20,502 nt of DNA from assembly GCA_028701435.1 (NCBI GenBank), contig JAQVQT010000012.1, forward strand, positions 1 to 20,502, given 5' to 3'. The stretch's first letter is position 1. The number at the start of each line of letters is the position of its first letter. The notes below the pieces were generated by a model, which was not told where the DNA came from, did not search any database, and saw nothing but the letters and a program-made list of their open reading frames with translations. The stretch is from Smithellaceae bacterium (GTDB lineage Bacteria > Desulfobacterota > Syntrophia > Syntrophales > Smithellaceae). Of the stretch, positions 6,618-14,703 are shown one piece after another. Made by a program: the position numbers and the translations under genes.

Positions 6618-8261
6618 CTACATTCCCATTCCGGGATACCCGCCGCCGGGAGGCATACCGGGCATTCCGCCGCCGGCGCCCTTCTCTTCGGGTTTGTCGG
6701 CGATCATGCACTGCGTGGTCAGAAGCAGCGCCGCAACGGAGGCCGCGTTCTGCAGAGCAAAACGGGTAACTTTGGTCGGGTCGATGACGCCTGCTGCGAT
6801 CATGTCTTCATACACGTCGGTGCGGGCGTTGAAACCATAGGAACCCTTCTTCTCCTTGACTTTCTCGACTACGATGCTGCCTTCGAGGCCGGCATTTTGG
6901 GCGATCATTTTGATCGGTTCTTCAATCGCTTTCTTGACGATGTTGACGCCGATCTGCTCATCGCCTTCCAGGGCCAGCTTCAGCAATGCAGGCAATGTGC
7001 GCAGATAAGCAACTCCGCCACCGGGAACGATACCTTCTTCCACGGCGGCGCGGGTGGCATGCAGAGCATCTTCCACGCGGGCTTTCTTTTCCTTCATTTC
7101 GGTTTCGGTTGCGGCGCCGACTTTAATCACGGCAACGCCGCCGACCAGTTTGGCCAGCCTTTCCTGAAGTTTCTCGCGATCATAATCAGAGGTGGTCTCA
7201 TCGATCTGAGCGCGGATCTGCTTGACGCGGCCTTCCAGTTCGGCGCGTTTGCCTGCGCCGTCGATGATGGTGGTGTTGTCTTTATCGATGGTGATTTTCT
7301 TGGCACGTCCCAGATCTTCCAGTTTCACGTTTTCCAGTTTGTAGCCCATGTCTTCGGAGATCATCTTGCCGCCGGTAAGGATGGCGATATCTTCGAGCAT
7401 GGCCTTGCGGCGGTCGCCGAAGCCGGGGGCTTTGACGGCTGCCACATGCAGCGTGCCGCGGATCTTGTTGACGACCAGGGTGGCCAGCGCTTCACCTTCG
7501 ATGTCTTCGGCGATGATGAGCAACGGTTTGCCCATCTTGGCGATTTGTTCCAGAATCGGCAGCAGGTCCTTCATGCCGCTGATTTTCTTTTCGTAAATCA
7601 GAATTAATACGTCTTCGAGGGCCACCAGCATCTTGTCGGCATTGGTGACAAAGTAGGGAGAAAGATAGCCGCGGTCAAACTGCATCCCTTCGACGATCTC
7701 CAGTTCGGTCTCGAGGCCTTTGGCTTCTTCAACCGTGATGACGCCTTCCTTGCCGACCTTGTCCATGGCGCCGGCAATGATGTTACCGATGGTTTCATCA
7801 TTGTTTGCGGAAATGGTGCCGACCTGGGCGATTTCTTTTTGATCCTTGGTGGGTTTGCTCATCTTGCTGAGCTCTTTGACAACAAGTTCAACGGCTTTGT
7901 CGATGCCGCGTTTGACATCCATGGGGTTGGAGCCTGCCGCAACGGCTTTAACACCTTCGCGGTAGATGGCCTGAGCCAAAAGCGTGGCGGTGGTGGTACC
8001 ATCACCGGCGACGTCACTCGTCTTGCTGGCCACTTCCTTGACCATCTGCGCGCCCATGTTTTCAAACTTGTCTTCCAGTTCGATTTCTTTGGCAACGGTT
8101 ACGCCGTCTTTCGTCACGGTGGGTGAACCAAAGCTCTTGTCAATAATAACATTGCGGCCCTTCGGGCCGAGAGTTACCTTCACGGCATCGGCCAGGGTGT
8201 TGACGCCCTTCAAAACCGATTTTCTTGCTTCTTCATCGTAAAGAAGTATTTTTGCTCCCAT
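6618..8261 (-). CDS. groL: 60 kDa chaperonin GroEL
   Basis: 547 aa, the normal length. The N-terminus (MGAKILLYDEEARKSVLKGVNTLADAVKVTLGPKGRNV), the ATP-binding DGTTTATLLA, GDRRKAMLEDIAILTGG and the C-terminal Gly-Gly-Met tail (GGGMPGMPPGGGYPGMGM) are all standard for bacterial GroEL. It forms the double heptameric ring that folds proteins with GroES in the cytosol. The start ATG 8261 has AAGGAGGAG 8 nt upstream. It follows groES by 25 nt and is transcribed from the same promoter. Nothing in the sequence suggests a specialised paralogue. Confidence 0.98.
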   Translation of the reverse strand: MGAKILLYDEEARKSVLKGVNTLADAVKVTLGPKGRNVIIDKSFGSPTVTKDGVTVAKEIELEDKFENMGAQMVKEVASKTSDVAGDGTTTATLLAQAIYREGVKAVAAGSNPMDVKRGIDKAVELVVKELSKMSKPTKDQKEIAQVGTISANNDETIGNIIAGAMDKVGKEGVITVEEAKGLETELEIVEGMQFDRGYLSPYFVTNADKMLVALEDVLILIYEKKISGMKDLLPILEQIAKMGKPLLIIAEDIEGEALATLVVNKIRGTLHVAAVKAPGFGDRRKAMLEDIAILTGGKMISEDMGYKLENVKLEDLGRAKKITIDKDNTTIIDGAGKRAELEGRVKQIRAQIDETTSDYDREKLQERLAKLVGGVAVIKVGAATETEMKEKKARVEDALHATRAAVEEGIVPGGGVAYLRTLPALLKLALEGDEQIGVNIVKKAIEEPIKMIAQNAGLEGSIVVEKVKEKKGSYGFNARTDVYEDMIAAGVIDPTKVTRFALQNAASVAALLLTTQCMIADKPEEKGAGGGMPGMPPGGGYPGMGM

Positions 8262-8286
8262 TGTATCGTCTCCTCCTTATATTTTC

Positions 8287-8577
8287 TTATTTTTCAATAA
8301 CGCCCAGAATGTCGTCTTCTCTCATGATCAGGTATTCTTCGCCGTCAATTTTGACTTCGGTGCCGCCGTATTTGCTGAAAAGGACTTTGTCCCCCACTTT
8401 AACGTCCAGAGCGATCAGTTTGCCGTCCTCAGTCTTTTTGCCCTTACCGACGGCAATAACTTTACCTTCAATCGGTTTTTCCTTGGCTGAGTCGGGAATG
8501 ATGATGCCACCCTTTGTCTTGGTTTCCTCTTCCAAACGTTTTACAATGATTCTATCCTGTAAAGGTCTGATTTTCAT
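8287..8577 (-). CDS. groES: 10 kDa co-chaperonin GroES
   Basis: 96 aa, full length. It opens MKIRPLQDRIIVKRLEEE, has the mobile loop TKTKGGIIIPDSAKEKP and ends EEYLIMREDDILGVIEK, all canonical. It caps the GroEL ring. ATG 8577 follows AAAGGAGAAG. It is the first gene of the operon. Its promoter at 8640-8667 is overlapped by an inverted repeat likely to be the operator. Confidence 0.98.
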   Translation of the reverse strand: MKIRPLQDRIIVKRLEEETKTKGGIIIPDSAKEKPIEGKVIAVGKGKKTEDGKLIALDVKVGDKVLFSKYGGTEVKIDGEEYLIMREDDILGVIEK

Positions 8578-8616
8578 ACTATTTCTTCTCCTTTCTTCCT
8601 TATAATATTTATTTTT

Positions 8617-8645
8617 TAATATAGCGTTTAAGCGGCGCTATTTTA
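8617..8645 (-). promoter_or_regulatory. Inverted-repeat operator of groESL with CIRCE geometry but different sequence
   Basis: TAATATAGCG (8617-8626) and CGCTATTTTA (8636-8645) are reverse complements with one mismatch, separated by exactly 9 bp. It covers the -10 box and the expected start of transcription. CIRCE, the HrcA site, is TTAGCACTC-N9-GAGTGCTAA, so the spacing agrees but the bases do not. Confidence 0.55.
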
Positions 8646-8667
8646 TGCACGATTTCACCTCTGTCAA
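8640..8667 (-). promoter_or_regulatory. groESL promoter
   Basis: The minus strand reads TTGACA (8667-8662), 16 bp, TAAAAT (8645-8640). The perfect -35 and 5/6 -10 make this the strongest housekeeping-type promoter in the window. I see no clear heat-shock sigma-32 consensus. Confidence 0.7.
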
Positions 8668-8708
8668 GGCATGGGCATACTATTTTTAAGGAATTTTTTG
8701 TGAAGTCC

Positions 8709-10067
8709 TCAGAAAAGAGTTTCCAGCAGTTCTTTCAGGGAAACGATCGCCCGAATTTCCATTTTTGCCGTCTTGGTCAGAGAAGCGGTGCTGGTTTTGG
8801 GCACGATGCAGCGGTTAAAACCCAGACGGGCAGCTTCCTTCACCCGTGTTTCAATCTGCGAGACGGCCCGCACCTCACCCGTGAGGCCGACTTCCCCCAG
8901 AATCACCGTCCGGGCGTCCACCGGCCGGTCCAGAAAGCTGGACGCCATGGCCGAGACAACAGCCAAATCCACGGCCGGCTCTTCCACACGAACGCCGCCC
9001 GCGACGTTCAGGAAAATATCCGATCCGCCCAGGTGAAGGCCGCATATTTTATCCAGCACGGCCACCAGAAGCGACACCCTGTTGTGGTCCACGCCAATGG
9101 CCGTCCGCCTGGGCATGCCCAAATTGGATGCGCTCACCAGCGCCTGGATTTCCACCAGAATCGGACGGGTGCCTTCGAGGCTTGCCAGCACCACCGATCC
9201 GGGAGCGTTTTCCGGCCGTTCCGCCAGAAAAAAAGCCGAAGGGTTGGACACTTCCTGAAGCCCGCGGTCGCGCATTTCAAAAACACCGATTTCGTTGGCG
9301 GGTCCGAAGCGATTTTTAATGCTGCGGACAATCCGGTAGGCGTGCCCGGAATCGCCCTCAAAATACAAAACCGTATCCACCATGTGCTCCAGCACTTTTG
9401 GCCCGGCAATCGAACCGTCTTTCGTTACATGGCCGACCAAAAACAAGGGAATGGAACTTTTCTTGGCGGCAAGAATAAGACGGGACGAGGCTTCGCGTAC
9501 CTGCCCCACGCTGCCCGGCGCGGACATCAGATCGCTGGAATAAACGGTCTGCACGGAATCGATCACCACGATGGCCGGTTCGATTTTCCGGATCTGCTCC
9601 AGAATTTTTTCCAGGGACACTTCCACCAGCACCAGCAGATCCTTGGCCTGGGCGCCAATCCGGTCGGCGCGCAGCTTGATCTGGGAGGCGGACTCCTCAC
9701 CGGAAACGTAGAGCACTTTCCGCCCGCTCATCGCCAGATTTTTCATCACCTGCAGCATCAGCGTCGATTTGCCGATGCCCGGTTCGCCGCCGATGAGAAT
9801 CGCCGAGCCGCTGACAATGCCTCCGCCCAGCACCCGGTCGATTTCAGCGATGCCGGTGACCGTTCGCATTCCCTCCTCGGCCGGAATGTCGAAAATAGGA
9901 AGAGGTTTGCCCCCGAACACCAGGTCGGGGCGGCCGCCCGAATCCGGATCCGTCACCAGTTCTTCAGCAAAGCAGTTCCAGCCGTTGCAGGACGGGCACT
10001 TGCCCAGCCACTTGGGCGACATGTACCCGCAGTGCTGGCAGAAGAAGCTGGTCTTGCTCTTTTTCAC
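8709..10067 (-). CDS. radA: DNA repair protein RadA
   Basis: 452 aa, normal length. Order of parts: zinc finger Cys10-x2-Cys13...Cys24-x2-Cys27, Walker A GGEPGIGKST (93-102), Walker B IVVID (166-170), the RadA-specific KNRFG (251-255), and a Lon-like C-terminal domain ending in SLKELLETLF. RadA is a RecA-like ATPase that drives branch migration of recombination intermediates. Start GTG 10067 has AAGGAG with a 9-nt gap; no ATG fits. It ends only 42 bp before the groESL promoter, and I see no clear terminator between them. Confidence 0.97.
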   Translation of the reverse strand: MKKSKTSFFCQHCGYMSPKWLGKCPSCNGWNCFAEELVTDPDSGGRPDLVFGGKPLPIFDIPAEEGMRTVTGIAEIDRVLGGGIVSGSAILIGGEPGIGKSTLMLQVMKNLAMSGRKVLYVSGEESASQIKLRADRIGAQAKDLLVLVEVSLEKILEQIRKIEPAIVVIDSVQTVYSSDLMSAPGSVGQVREASSRLILAAKKSSIPLFLVGHVTKDGSIAGPKVLEHMVDTVLYFEGDSGHAYRIVRSIKNRFGPANEIGVFEMRDRGLQEVSNPSAFFLAERPENAPGSVVLASLEGTRPILVEIQALVSASNLGMPRRTAIGVDHNRVSLLVAVLDKICGLHLGGSDIFLNVAGGVRVEEPAVDLAVVSAMASSFLDRPVDARTVILGEVGLTGEVRAVSQIETRVKEAARLGFNRCIVPKTSTASLTKTAKMEIRAIVSLKELLETLF

Positions 10068-10140
10068 AATGCTTTTCTCCTTGATTTAGGATTGACATCA
10101 GAGCATATTTCTTTCCAAAATGCCAACAGGAATCGAGTGA

Positions 10141-10302
10141 CAGGTGGACGATCGGGCCACGCGCGATCTGATGGTGGCCTTTGATTCGAACCTCTCCCAA
10201 ATGTCCTGGGACGAAGCCCTTCGGCAGGCGCAAATCAAAGTGAAGGCCCAATATCCGCACCCTTACTACCGGGCGGCTTTTGTTCTGACCGGCAACCGGT
10301 AA
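10141..10302 (+). pseudogene. C-terminal remnant of a CHAT-domain protein
   Basis: A 53-codon open stretch on the plus strand, with a stop (TGA 10138-10140) directly before it and TAA 10300-10302 after it. It reads QVDDRATRDLMVAF, then DEALRQAQIKVKAQYPHPYYRAAFVLTGNR. This is the characteristic end of CHAT (caspase HetF-associated with TPRs) domains: W-Q-V-D-D-x-A-T, E-A-L-R-x-A-Q, H-P-Y-Y-W-A-A-F-V-L-x-G. The Trp expected just before QVDD is where the TGA falls. No start codon, no ribosome site and no upstream CHAT catalytic His/Cys segment can be found in the radA antisense region, so this is a decayed fragment, not a gene. It lies at the 5' edge of radA and probably overlaps its upstream region. 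Confidence 0.75.
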
Positions 10303-10315
10303 ACGCCTGTTATGC

Positions 10316-10948
10316 CTATTTCATCCCGATCATCAGAAAAACGGTGAAGGTGTGCATGCCGCCCGCAATCAGCTTCTCAATCGAAGCCGCCTGAACGGCG
10401 TGGACGTTTTGAAATCCCGCGTTTTCGAATTGCCCGACAAGCTTTTGTCGATCAAAACCGAAATGAAAAACTCCATCGTTGGAGGTGTGAAACCGCCCGC
10501 CGTCTTCGTCCAGATCCGCGATGCACAAGAAACCGGAGGGATGCAGAAGATGGTAAAATCTTTTTAAAAGCGGCCCCACCTCCCGAATATGGTGAAGGGT
10601 CATGCTGCTGACCGTCAGATGAAATGCCCCGGAAAGGACATCCCCCTGATCCAAATCCACATGACGGGTGATGACATTAGTGAGATTCCTTTCGGATATT
10701 TTCCGGTTTAAAATGTCCAGCATGCCTTGTGAGCTGTCCACGCCGGTGATGGAGCGGACATAAGGCTGCAGCGCCAGCGTGATGAGCCCCGTCCCGCAGC
10801 CAAAATCGAGGACATCCAGATCTGGTGTCGAAGGGATTTCCCGAAGGATTGCGCGGCTGATTTCCTCCGCCGCCTTCACCCTTCCTGGATTCAAATCCCA
10901 CCGCGCCGCATCCTGATCAAAATTCCGCTTTCCGTTATCCATGTCCAT
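10316..10948 (-). CDS. Class I SAM-dependent methyltransferase, substrate unknown
   Basis: 210 aa from ATG 10948. It has the SAM-binding motif I VLDFGCGTGLITLAL, followed by the acidic ITGVDSSQGML (motif II region), and SSMTLHHIREVGPLLKRFYHLLHPSGFLCIADLD, which is common in Methyltransf_11/25-type enzymes. The substrate cannot be told; it could be a small molecule or quinone-like compound. The second ATG at 10942 has better spacing to GGAAG and may be the true start. It is the last gene of the minus-strand run and follows the carboxypeptidase gene by 49 nt. Confidence 0.8.
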   Translation of the reverse strand: MDMDNGKRNFDQDAARWDLNPGRVKAAEEISRAILREIPSTPDLDVLDFGCGTGLITLALQPYVRSITGVDSSQGMLDILNRKISERNLTNVITRHVDLDQGDVLSGAFHLTVSSMTLHHIREVGPLLKRFYHLLHPSGFLCIADLDEDGGRFHTSNDGVFHFGFDRQKLVGQFENAGFQNVHAVQAASIEKLIAGGMHTFTVFLMIGMK

Positions 10949-10997
10949 CTTCCGCGTTTAGTCGCATCCGTTCCGTAATCGGCATGAGGGTTCGTTA

Positions 10998-11957
10998 TCA
11001 TTTACCATGTTTCACCAGCCTTGTAAAAGGCGGTACTCCGGCAACCGGCAGTTGAATAAACTTTAAAAACGCCGGAAGAAACTGGCGAAAATATCCGGGT
11101 CCCTGCTTCGGGTCGGAGGTGGACAGTTCAAGCGTCAGCATAAAGATACTTCTTTCATGCCCCGCGTAATTTCCCAGCGACCCCGGGTAGTAGCCGAATT
11201 TTTTCAGCGGGTGATTAGCCTCCCTCGAGATGGTTTCCATCCACTGTTCGAACGAATCGAGGTCGGAAGAAGGTCCGTCATAATCGAAAAAATTGAGCGG
11301 GGAGTGAACGCTGAGAATTTTCTGGGGCTCAAATCTTTTGATCAGTGCGGTCTGAAAGAGCGTCTCCGGCTCGGAGCCGGCTGTCGCGCCGGGGTAATAC
11401 CGCGGATTTTTACGGCCTTTGGTTCGCCACTGACGATGCGCGTCGCGTCTCCAGTCCCGGGTCGGAAAATTGCGGTTGAGATCCACGCCGGCGGCGTTGA
11501 CCCGGGTCGGGGGCGCCGCAAAATAACCGTCGGGATTGACCAGCGGCGCGATCACGATGCAATGATCCTTCACAACCTCCGGATGCTCATGCAGGTATCG
11601 CGCAAGCTTCAGCATCAGATAAACCGTAGGACGCTCGTCGCCGTGAACGCCGCCCAGAAATAAAATGCAATTTCCCGCTCCGCCGCCGAAACGCGCAAAA
11701 ATGAGCGGGCGGCGGTTGCGCGTGGTCCGGTGGTGCTCCCAGGCAATGCCTGCGGCCGAAACATCCGTCCATCCGCAGCGCGCGTTGAGGTTGTCCAGGG
11801 TCTGAAGAAATCGCTTTAATTCTCCGGCTGGAGAATCGGCCACCCGCGCGGCATCCGCACAGGCCGGGGCAAGAAAAAAACAAAGGCAAAAAATCCCGGC
11901 TGTTTTCAGGGGCCATCCAGTGATCCGGAGAAAAAAATGGCAGGCGGCGGCAAACAA
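10998..11957 (-). CDS. Exported M14-family zinc carboxypeptidase
   Basis: 319 aa. A signal peptide is visible (LKTAGIFCLCFFLAPACADA, cleavage after ADA near residue 36). The metal and catalytic residues of M14 peptidases are in order: His105 and Glu108 in GGVHGDE, Arg162 in LNRNFPT, His218 in SVHSP and the general base Glu277 in LTLELS. The compact form with VDLNRNFP and NYAGHE resembles MpaA-like enzymes that cut murein peptides, so a periplasmic role in peptidoglycan peptide turnover is likely but not proven. The only plausible in-frame start is TTG 11957, 22 nt after gltX, with a weak ribosome site, so expression may depend on coupling to gltX. Confidence 0.8.
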   Translation of the reverse strand: MFAAACHFFLRITGWPLKTAGIFCLCFFLAPACADAARVADSPAGELKRFLQTLDNLNARCGWTDVSAAGIAWEHHRTTRNRRPLIFARFGGGAGNCILFLGGVHGDERPTVYLMLKLARYLHEHPEVVKDHCIVIAPLVNPDGYFAAPPTRVNAAGVDLNRNFPTRDWRRDAHRQWRTKGRKNPRYYPGATAGSEPETLFQTALIKRFEPQKILSVHSPLNFFDYDGPSSDLDSFEQWMETISREANHPLKKFGYYPGSLGNYAGHERSIFMLTLELSTSDPKQGPGYFRQFLPAFLKFIQLPVAGVPPFTRLVKHGK

Positions 11958-11979
11958 GCGAATCTTCGATCCCGTCCTT

Positions 11980-13431
11980 TCAGATGCTGAGTGTTTTTTT
12001 CACCTGCGCAAGCCTTTTGCGGACGGAATCCACGCCCAGGGCAACAAAAATCCGGTCGAGTTCCGGACCTTTCAATTTGCCGGTCAGCGCCGCCCGCACG
12101 GGCATAAACAAATCCCTTCCCCTGACGCCGGATTTTTCCTTTGCATGCCGGATCGCTGCGGCGTAGATGTCCCCGGGATCGCCTTCCCCCCGCTGCAGAT
12201 ATTCGTCGAAAGCCCCGATGACCTCGCGGGCGCCGGGCGACGCCAGCAGCCTTTCGGCTTCCTTCGACAGGGAATAGCGTTCATCAAAAAACAAATCGAT
12301 GTGATCCCCGATCTCCGCGAGCGTCGTCAATTCACCTTTCACGGTTTCCAGAACGTTTGTGAGCCAGGCGGTGTCAAGCGTTTCCGGCCGGTAGCCCGCG
12401 GCGCGCAAAAAAGGCTCAAGCCTTCGAAGCAGATTGTCCGTTGCAGCATTGCGGATGTAGGCGGCGTTGAGCCAACGGAGCTTGTCTTCATCGAAGACCG
12501 CGCCGCTTTTGGACGCCCGCGAAAGCGAGAACGCCTCGATCATTTCGTCGCGGGAGAGAATTTCCCGGCCCCCGGCAAAAGAGCTTCCCAGAAGCCCCAG
12601 ATAATTGACGAGCGCTTCGGGCAGGAACCCCTGTCTGCGGAATTCGCCCACGGACACGGATCCGTGGCGCTTGCCGAGCTTGGCGTGGTCTCTGCCCAGA
12701 ATCAGACAGTGGTGGGCAAACGTCGGCTCTTCAAAGCCAAAAGCCCGATACAGCATGATTTGCAAGGCGGTATTGGACAGATGGTCTTCGCCGCGGATGA
12801 CGTGTGTAACCGACATTCGGTGATCGTCGATGACCACGGCAAAGTTGTAGGCGGGCATTCCATTGGACCGCACGATAATAAAATCGCCCATGGCCTCGCC
12901 TTCAAACCGCATTGGCCCCCGGATCAGGTCATGAAATTCGATCGTCGTCTGAGGAACCTTGAAACGATAGGAAGGCTTCCGGCCGGACGCGGCCAGCGCT
13001 TCGCGTTCGCCTGCGCCGAGATTGCGGCATTTCCCCAAGTAGCGAGGCATGCGTTTGGCGAGAATCAGCGTCTGGCGCTCCTCTTCCAACTCATCTTCGG
13101 TGCAGTAGCAGGGGTACACCAGATCCGCGTCCACCAGTTTTTTCAGGTGAGCTTCGTAGAGGTCCAGCCTTTCGCTCTGCCGGTAGGGGCCATAGTCGCC
13201 GCCGATGTCCGGCCCTTCATCCCAGGTAAGCCCCAGCCATTTCAAGTCCTCCAGCAGACTGGTCTGGTAGGCCGAATCGCTGCGGGATTCATCCGTATCT
13301 TCAATCCGCAGAATGAAACGACCGCCTTCATGCCGGGCAAACATCCAGTTGAACAATGCGGTGCGCGCGTTGCCCACATGCAGTTCTCCGGTGGGCGACG
13401 GAGCAAAACGGACTCTGGTCTTATTCTCCAT
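11980..13431 (-). CDS. gltX: Glutamyl-tRNA synthetase
   Basis: 483 aa. The HIGH-type motif reads HVGN (18-21) in APSPTGELHVGNARTALFN. The KMSKS-type motif reads KLGKR (251-255), unlike the usual KLSKR, with the following HG kept. A zinc-type pattern Cys108-x-Cys110...Tyr131-x3-Cys135 is present, as in E. coli-type enzymes. It charges tRNA-Glu, and possibly tRNA-Gln if the amidotransferase route is used. The start ATG 13431 lies inside the end of ispDF (11-nt overlap) behind AAAGGA, so translation is probably coupled. Confidence 0.95.
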   Translation of the reverse strand: MENKTRVRFAPSPTGELHVGNARTALFNWMFARHEGGRFILRIEDTDESRSDSAYQTSLLEDLKWLGLTWDEGPDIGGDYGPYRQSERLDLYEAHLKKLVDADLVYPCYCTEDELEEERQTLILAKRMPRYLGKCRNLGAGEREALAASGRKPSYRFKVPQTTIEFHDLIRGPMRFEGEAMGDFIIVRSNGMPAYNFAVVIDDHRMSVTHVIRGEDHLSNTALQIMLYRAFGFEEPTFAHHCLILGRDHAKLGKRHGSVSVGEFRRQGFLPEALVNYLGLLGSSFAGGREILSRDEMIEAFSLSRASKSGAVFDEDKLRWLNAAYIRNAATDNLLRRLEPFLRAAGYRPETLDTAWLTNVLETVKGELTTLAEIGDHIDLFFDERYSLSKEAERLLASPGAREVIGAFDEYLQRGEGDPGDIYAAAIRHAKEKSGVRGRDLFMPVRAALTGKLKGPELDRIFVALGVDSVRKRLAQVKKTLSI

Positions 13432-14611
13432 CCGCGATCCTTTCCGCGCCTGAGGACACCGCCCACACCGCCACTCCCTCTCCGCGGCCCGTAAACCCCA
13501 TTCCCTCATTGGTCTTGGCCTTGATATTCACGGCCGTTTTGGGAATCTTGAGCGCCGCCGCGATATTGGCCGCCATGGCCTGCGCGTAAGGCGCAAGCCG
13601 GGGCTTCTCCAGCACGACGGTTGCGTCAATGTTCTCAATGCTCACCCCTCTGGACTCGACGATCTTTCCGACCCGTTCCAAAAGGATGAGGCTGGAAATA
13701 TTTTTATAAGCGGGATCGTGATCCGGAAAATGCCGGCCGATGTCCCCCGCGCCGGCCATGCCCAGAAGCGCGTCACAGACGGCGTGCAGAAGCGCATCGG
13801 CATCGGAGTGCCCCGCGAGCCCCCGGTCAAAGGGAATGTCCACGCCGCCCAGAACGAGCTTCCGGTCTTTCGCGAATCGATGGCTGTCGTAGCCCAATCC
13901 GTTCCGGCGGCAAACCCTTTCACATCCTGCGGCTTTCAGAAAAGACTCCGCCATTTTCACATCTTCCGGTGTTGTAATTTTCATATTTTCATCGGATCCC
14001 GCAATCATTTGGACGGTTGCGCCGATTCTTTCCACCAGCGCTGCGTCGTCCGTTCCGTAAAAATGATCTTTTTCGGCTGCCTCATGCGCGCGAAGCAAAA
14101 GGTCGTATGAAAACGCCTGGGGCGTTTGCGTCCGCCATAAATTGCGGCGGGGAAGCGTTCTCTGAACGATGCCGTCATCGGTCGTTTCCTTGATGGTGTC
14201 TTTGGCCAAAACGCCCAGGGAGGCGGCGCCGCACCCTGCGGCCGCGGCCGCAACCCGATGAATCATGTCTTCGGTGACAAAAGGCCGGACGGCATCATGA
14301 ACCATGACGATGTCGCAGGGTGACGCGACGGCCCGCAGGCCGCAGGCGACGGAATCCTGGCGCTCCCGGCCGCCGGCGACAACGGCGGCTACTTTGGCGA
14401 GATTGTATTTCTTCACCATCCGCTCCCGGACGGACGCGACATCATCACCCGGCACGACCACAATGATGTCGGAAATCACCTCCGCTTTCTGAAACACGAG
14501 AAGCGTTCGCACCAGCACCGGCAAAGCGTGCAGCAAAAGATACTGCTTGGCGATCGAAGCGCCTACCCTTTTGCCTGAGCCGCCGGCGGGAATAATAGCC
14601 ACTGTTTTCAT
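13421..14611 (-). CDS. ispDF: Bifunctional IspDF of the MEP isoprenoid pathway
   Basis: 396 aa. The N-terminal ~225 residues are IspD (CDP-ME synthase): IIPAGGSGKRVGASIAKQYLLL, VHDAVRPFV and FYGTDDAALVER. The C-terminal ~160 are IspF (MECDP synthase): NGLGYDSHRF, GLAGHSDADALLHAVCDALLGMAGAGDIGRHFPD and INIKAKTNEG-type VNIKAKTNEGMGF. The metal ligands Asp-x-His (GYDSHRF) and His (GHSDAD) are present. The fusion catalyses two non-consecutive steps towards IPP/DMAPP. Start ATG 14611 is fixed by the IspD start MKTVAIIPAGG, although the frame is open to a TTG at 14698. Its ribosome site is weak (TGAGA), and a terminator hairpin ends 10 nt before it. Confidence 0.95.
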   Translation of the reverse strand: MKTVAIIPAGGSGKRVGASIAKQYLLLHALPVLVRTLLVFQKAEVISDIIVVVPGDDVASVRERMVKKYNLAKVAAVVAGGRERQDSVACGLRAVASPCDIVMVHDAVRPFVTEDMIHRVAAAAAGCGAASLGVLAKDTIKETTDDGIVQRTLPRRNLWRTQTPQAFSYDLLLRAHEAAEKDHFYGTDDAALVERIGATVQMIAGSDENMKITTPEDVKMAESFLKAAGCERVCRRNGLGYDSHRFAKDRKLVLGGVDIPFDRGLAGHSDADALLHAVCDALLGMAGAGDIGRHFPDHDPAYKNISSLILLERVGKIVESRGVSIENIDATVVLEKPRLAPYAQAMAANIAAALKIPKTAVNIKAKTNEGMGFTGRGEGVAVWAVSSGAERIADGE

Positions 14612-14621
14612 AGCAAATCTC

Positions 14622-14660
14622 AAAAAAAACAGGCCCGAAAAGACATTTTCCGGGCCTGTT
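14622..14660 (-). terminator. Intrinsic terminator directly upstream of the ispDF start
   Basis: On the minus strand AACAGGCCCG (14660-14651) pairs with CGGGCCTGTT (14637-14628). The stem extends by four A-T pairs past one bulged base and has a 4-nt loop. Eight Ts follow (14629-14622, the first two shared with the stem). This is a textbook terminator for the PIN/TRAM gene, yet ATG 14611 begins only 10 nt later. Confidence 0.85.
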
Positions 14661-14703
14661 CCAGATGTTTTTCTTCCCGGCCAAAAAGATGCAGGCAATT
14701 GGT

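Noticed and set aside
6897..7607. Plus-strand frames inside groEL
   Set aside because: They are the Phe/Asp/His-rich reverse image of GroEL and do not resemble any protein.
8617..8645. A true CIRCE element
   Set aside because: The spacing fits but the arms do not resemble TTAGCACTC/GAGTGCTAA, so it is reported only as CIRCE-like in layout.
8700..10184. A 494-codon open frame on the plus strand opposite radA
   Set aside because: Its translation is low-complexity His/Gln/Arg-rich, lacks a ribosome site, and lies antisense to a gene with all RadA motifs. It is a GC-bias shadow frame.
10141..10302. A functional small CHAT-related protein
   Set aside because: There is no start codon with a ribosome site, a stop directly precedes the conserved region, and the catalytic His/Cys part is missing.
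11920..13494. A 524-codon open frame on the plus strand opposite gltX
   Set aside because: Antisense shadow of a clear glutamyl-tRNA synthetase; no family features and no ribosome site.
14612..14698. N-terminal extension of IspDF from TTG 14698
   Set aside because: IspD homology starts at MKTVAIIPAGG. The extension has no ribosome site and is encoded by the terminator hairpin.
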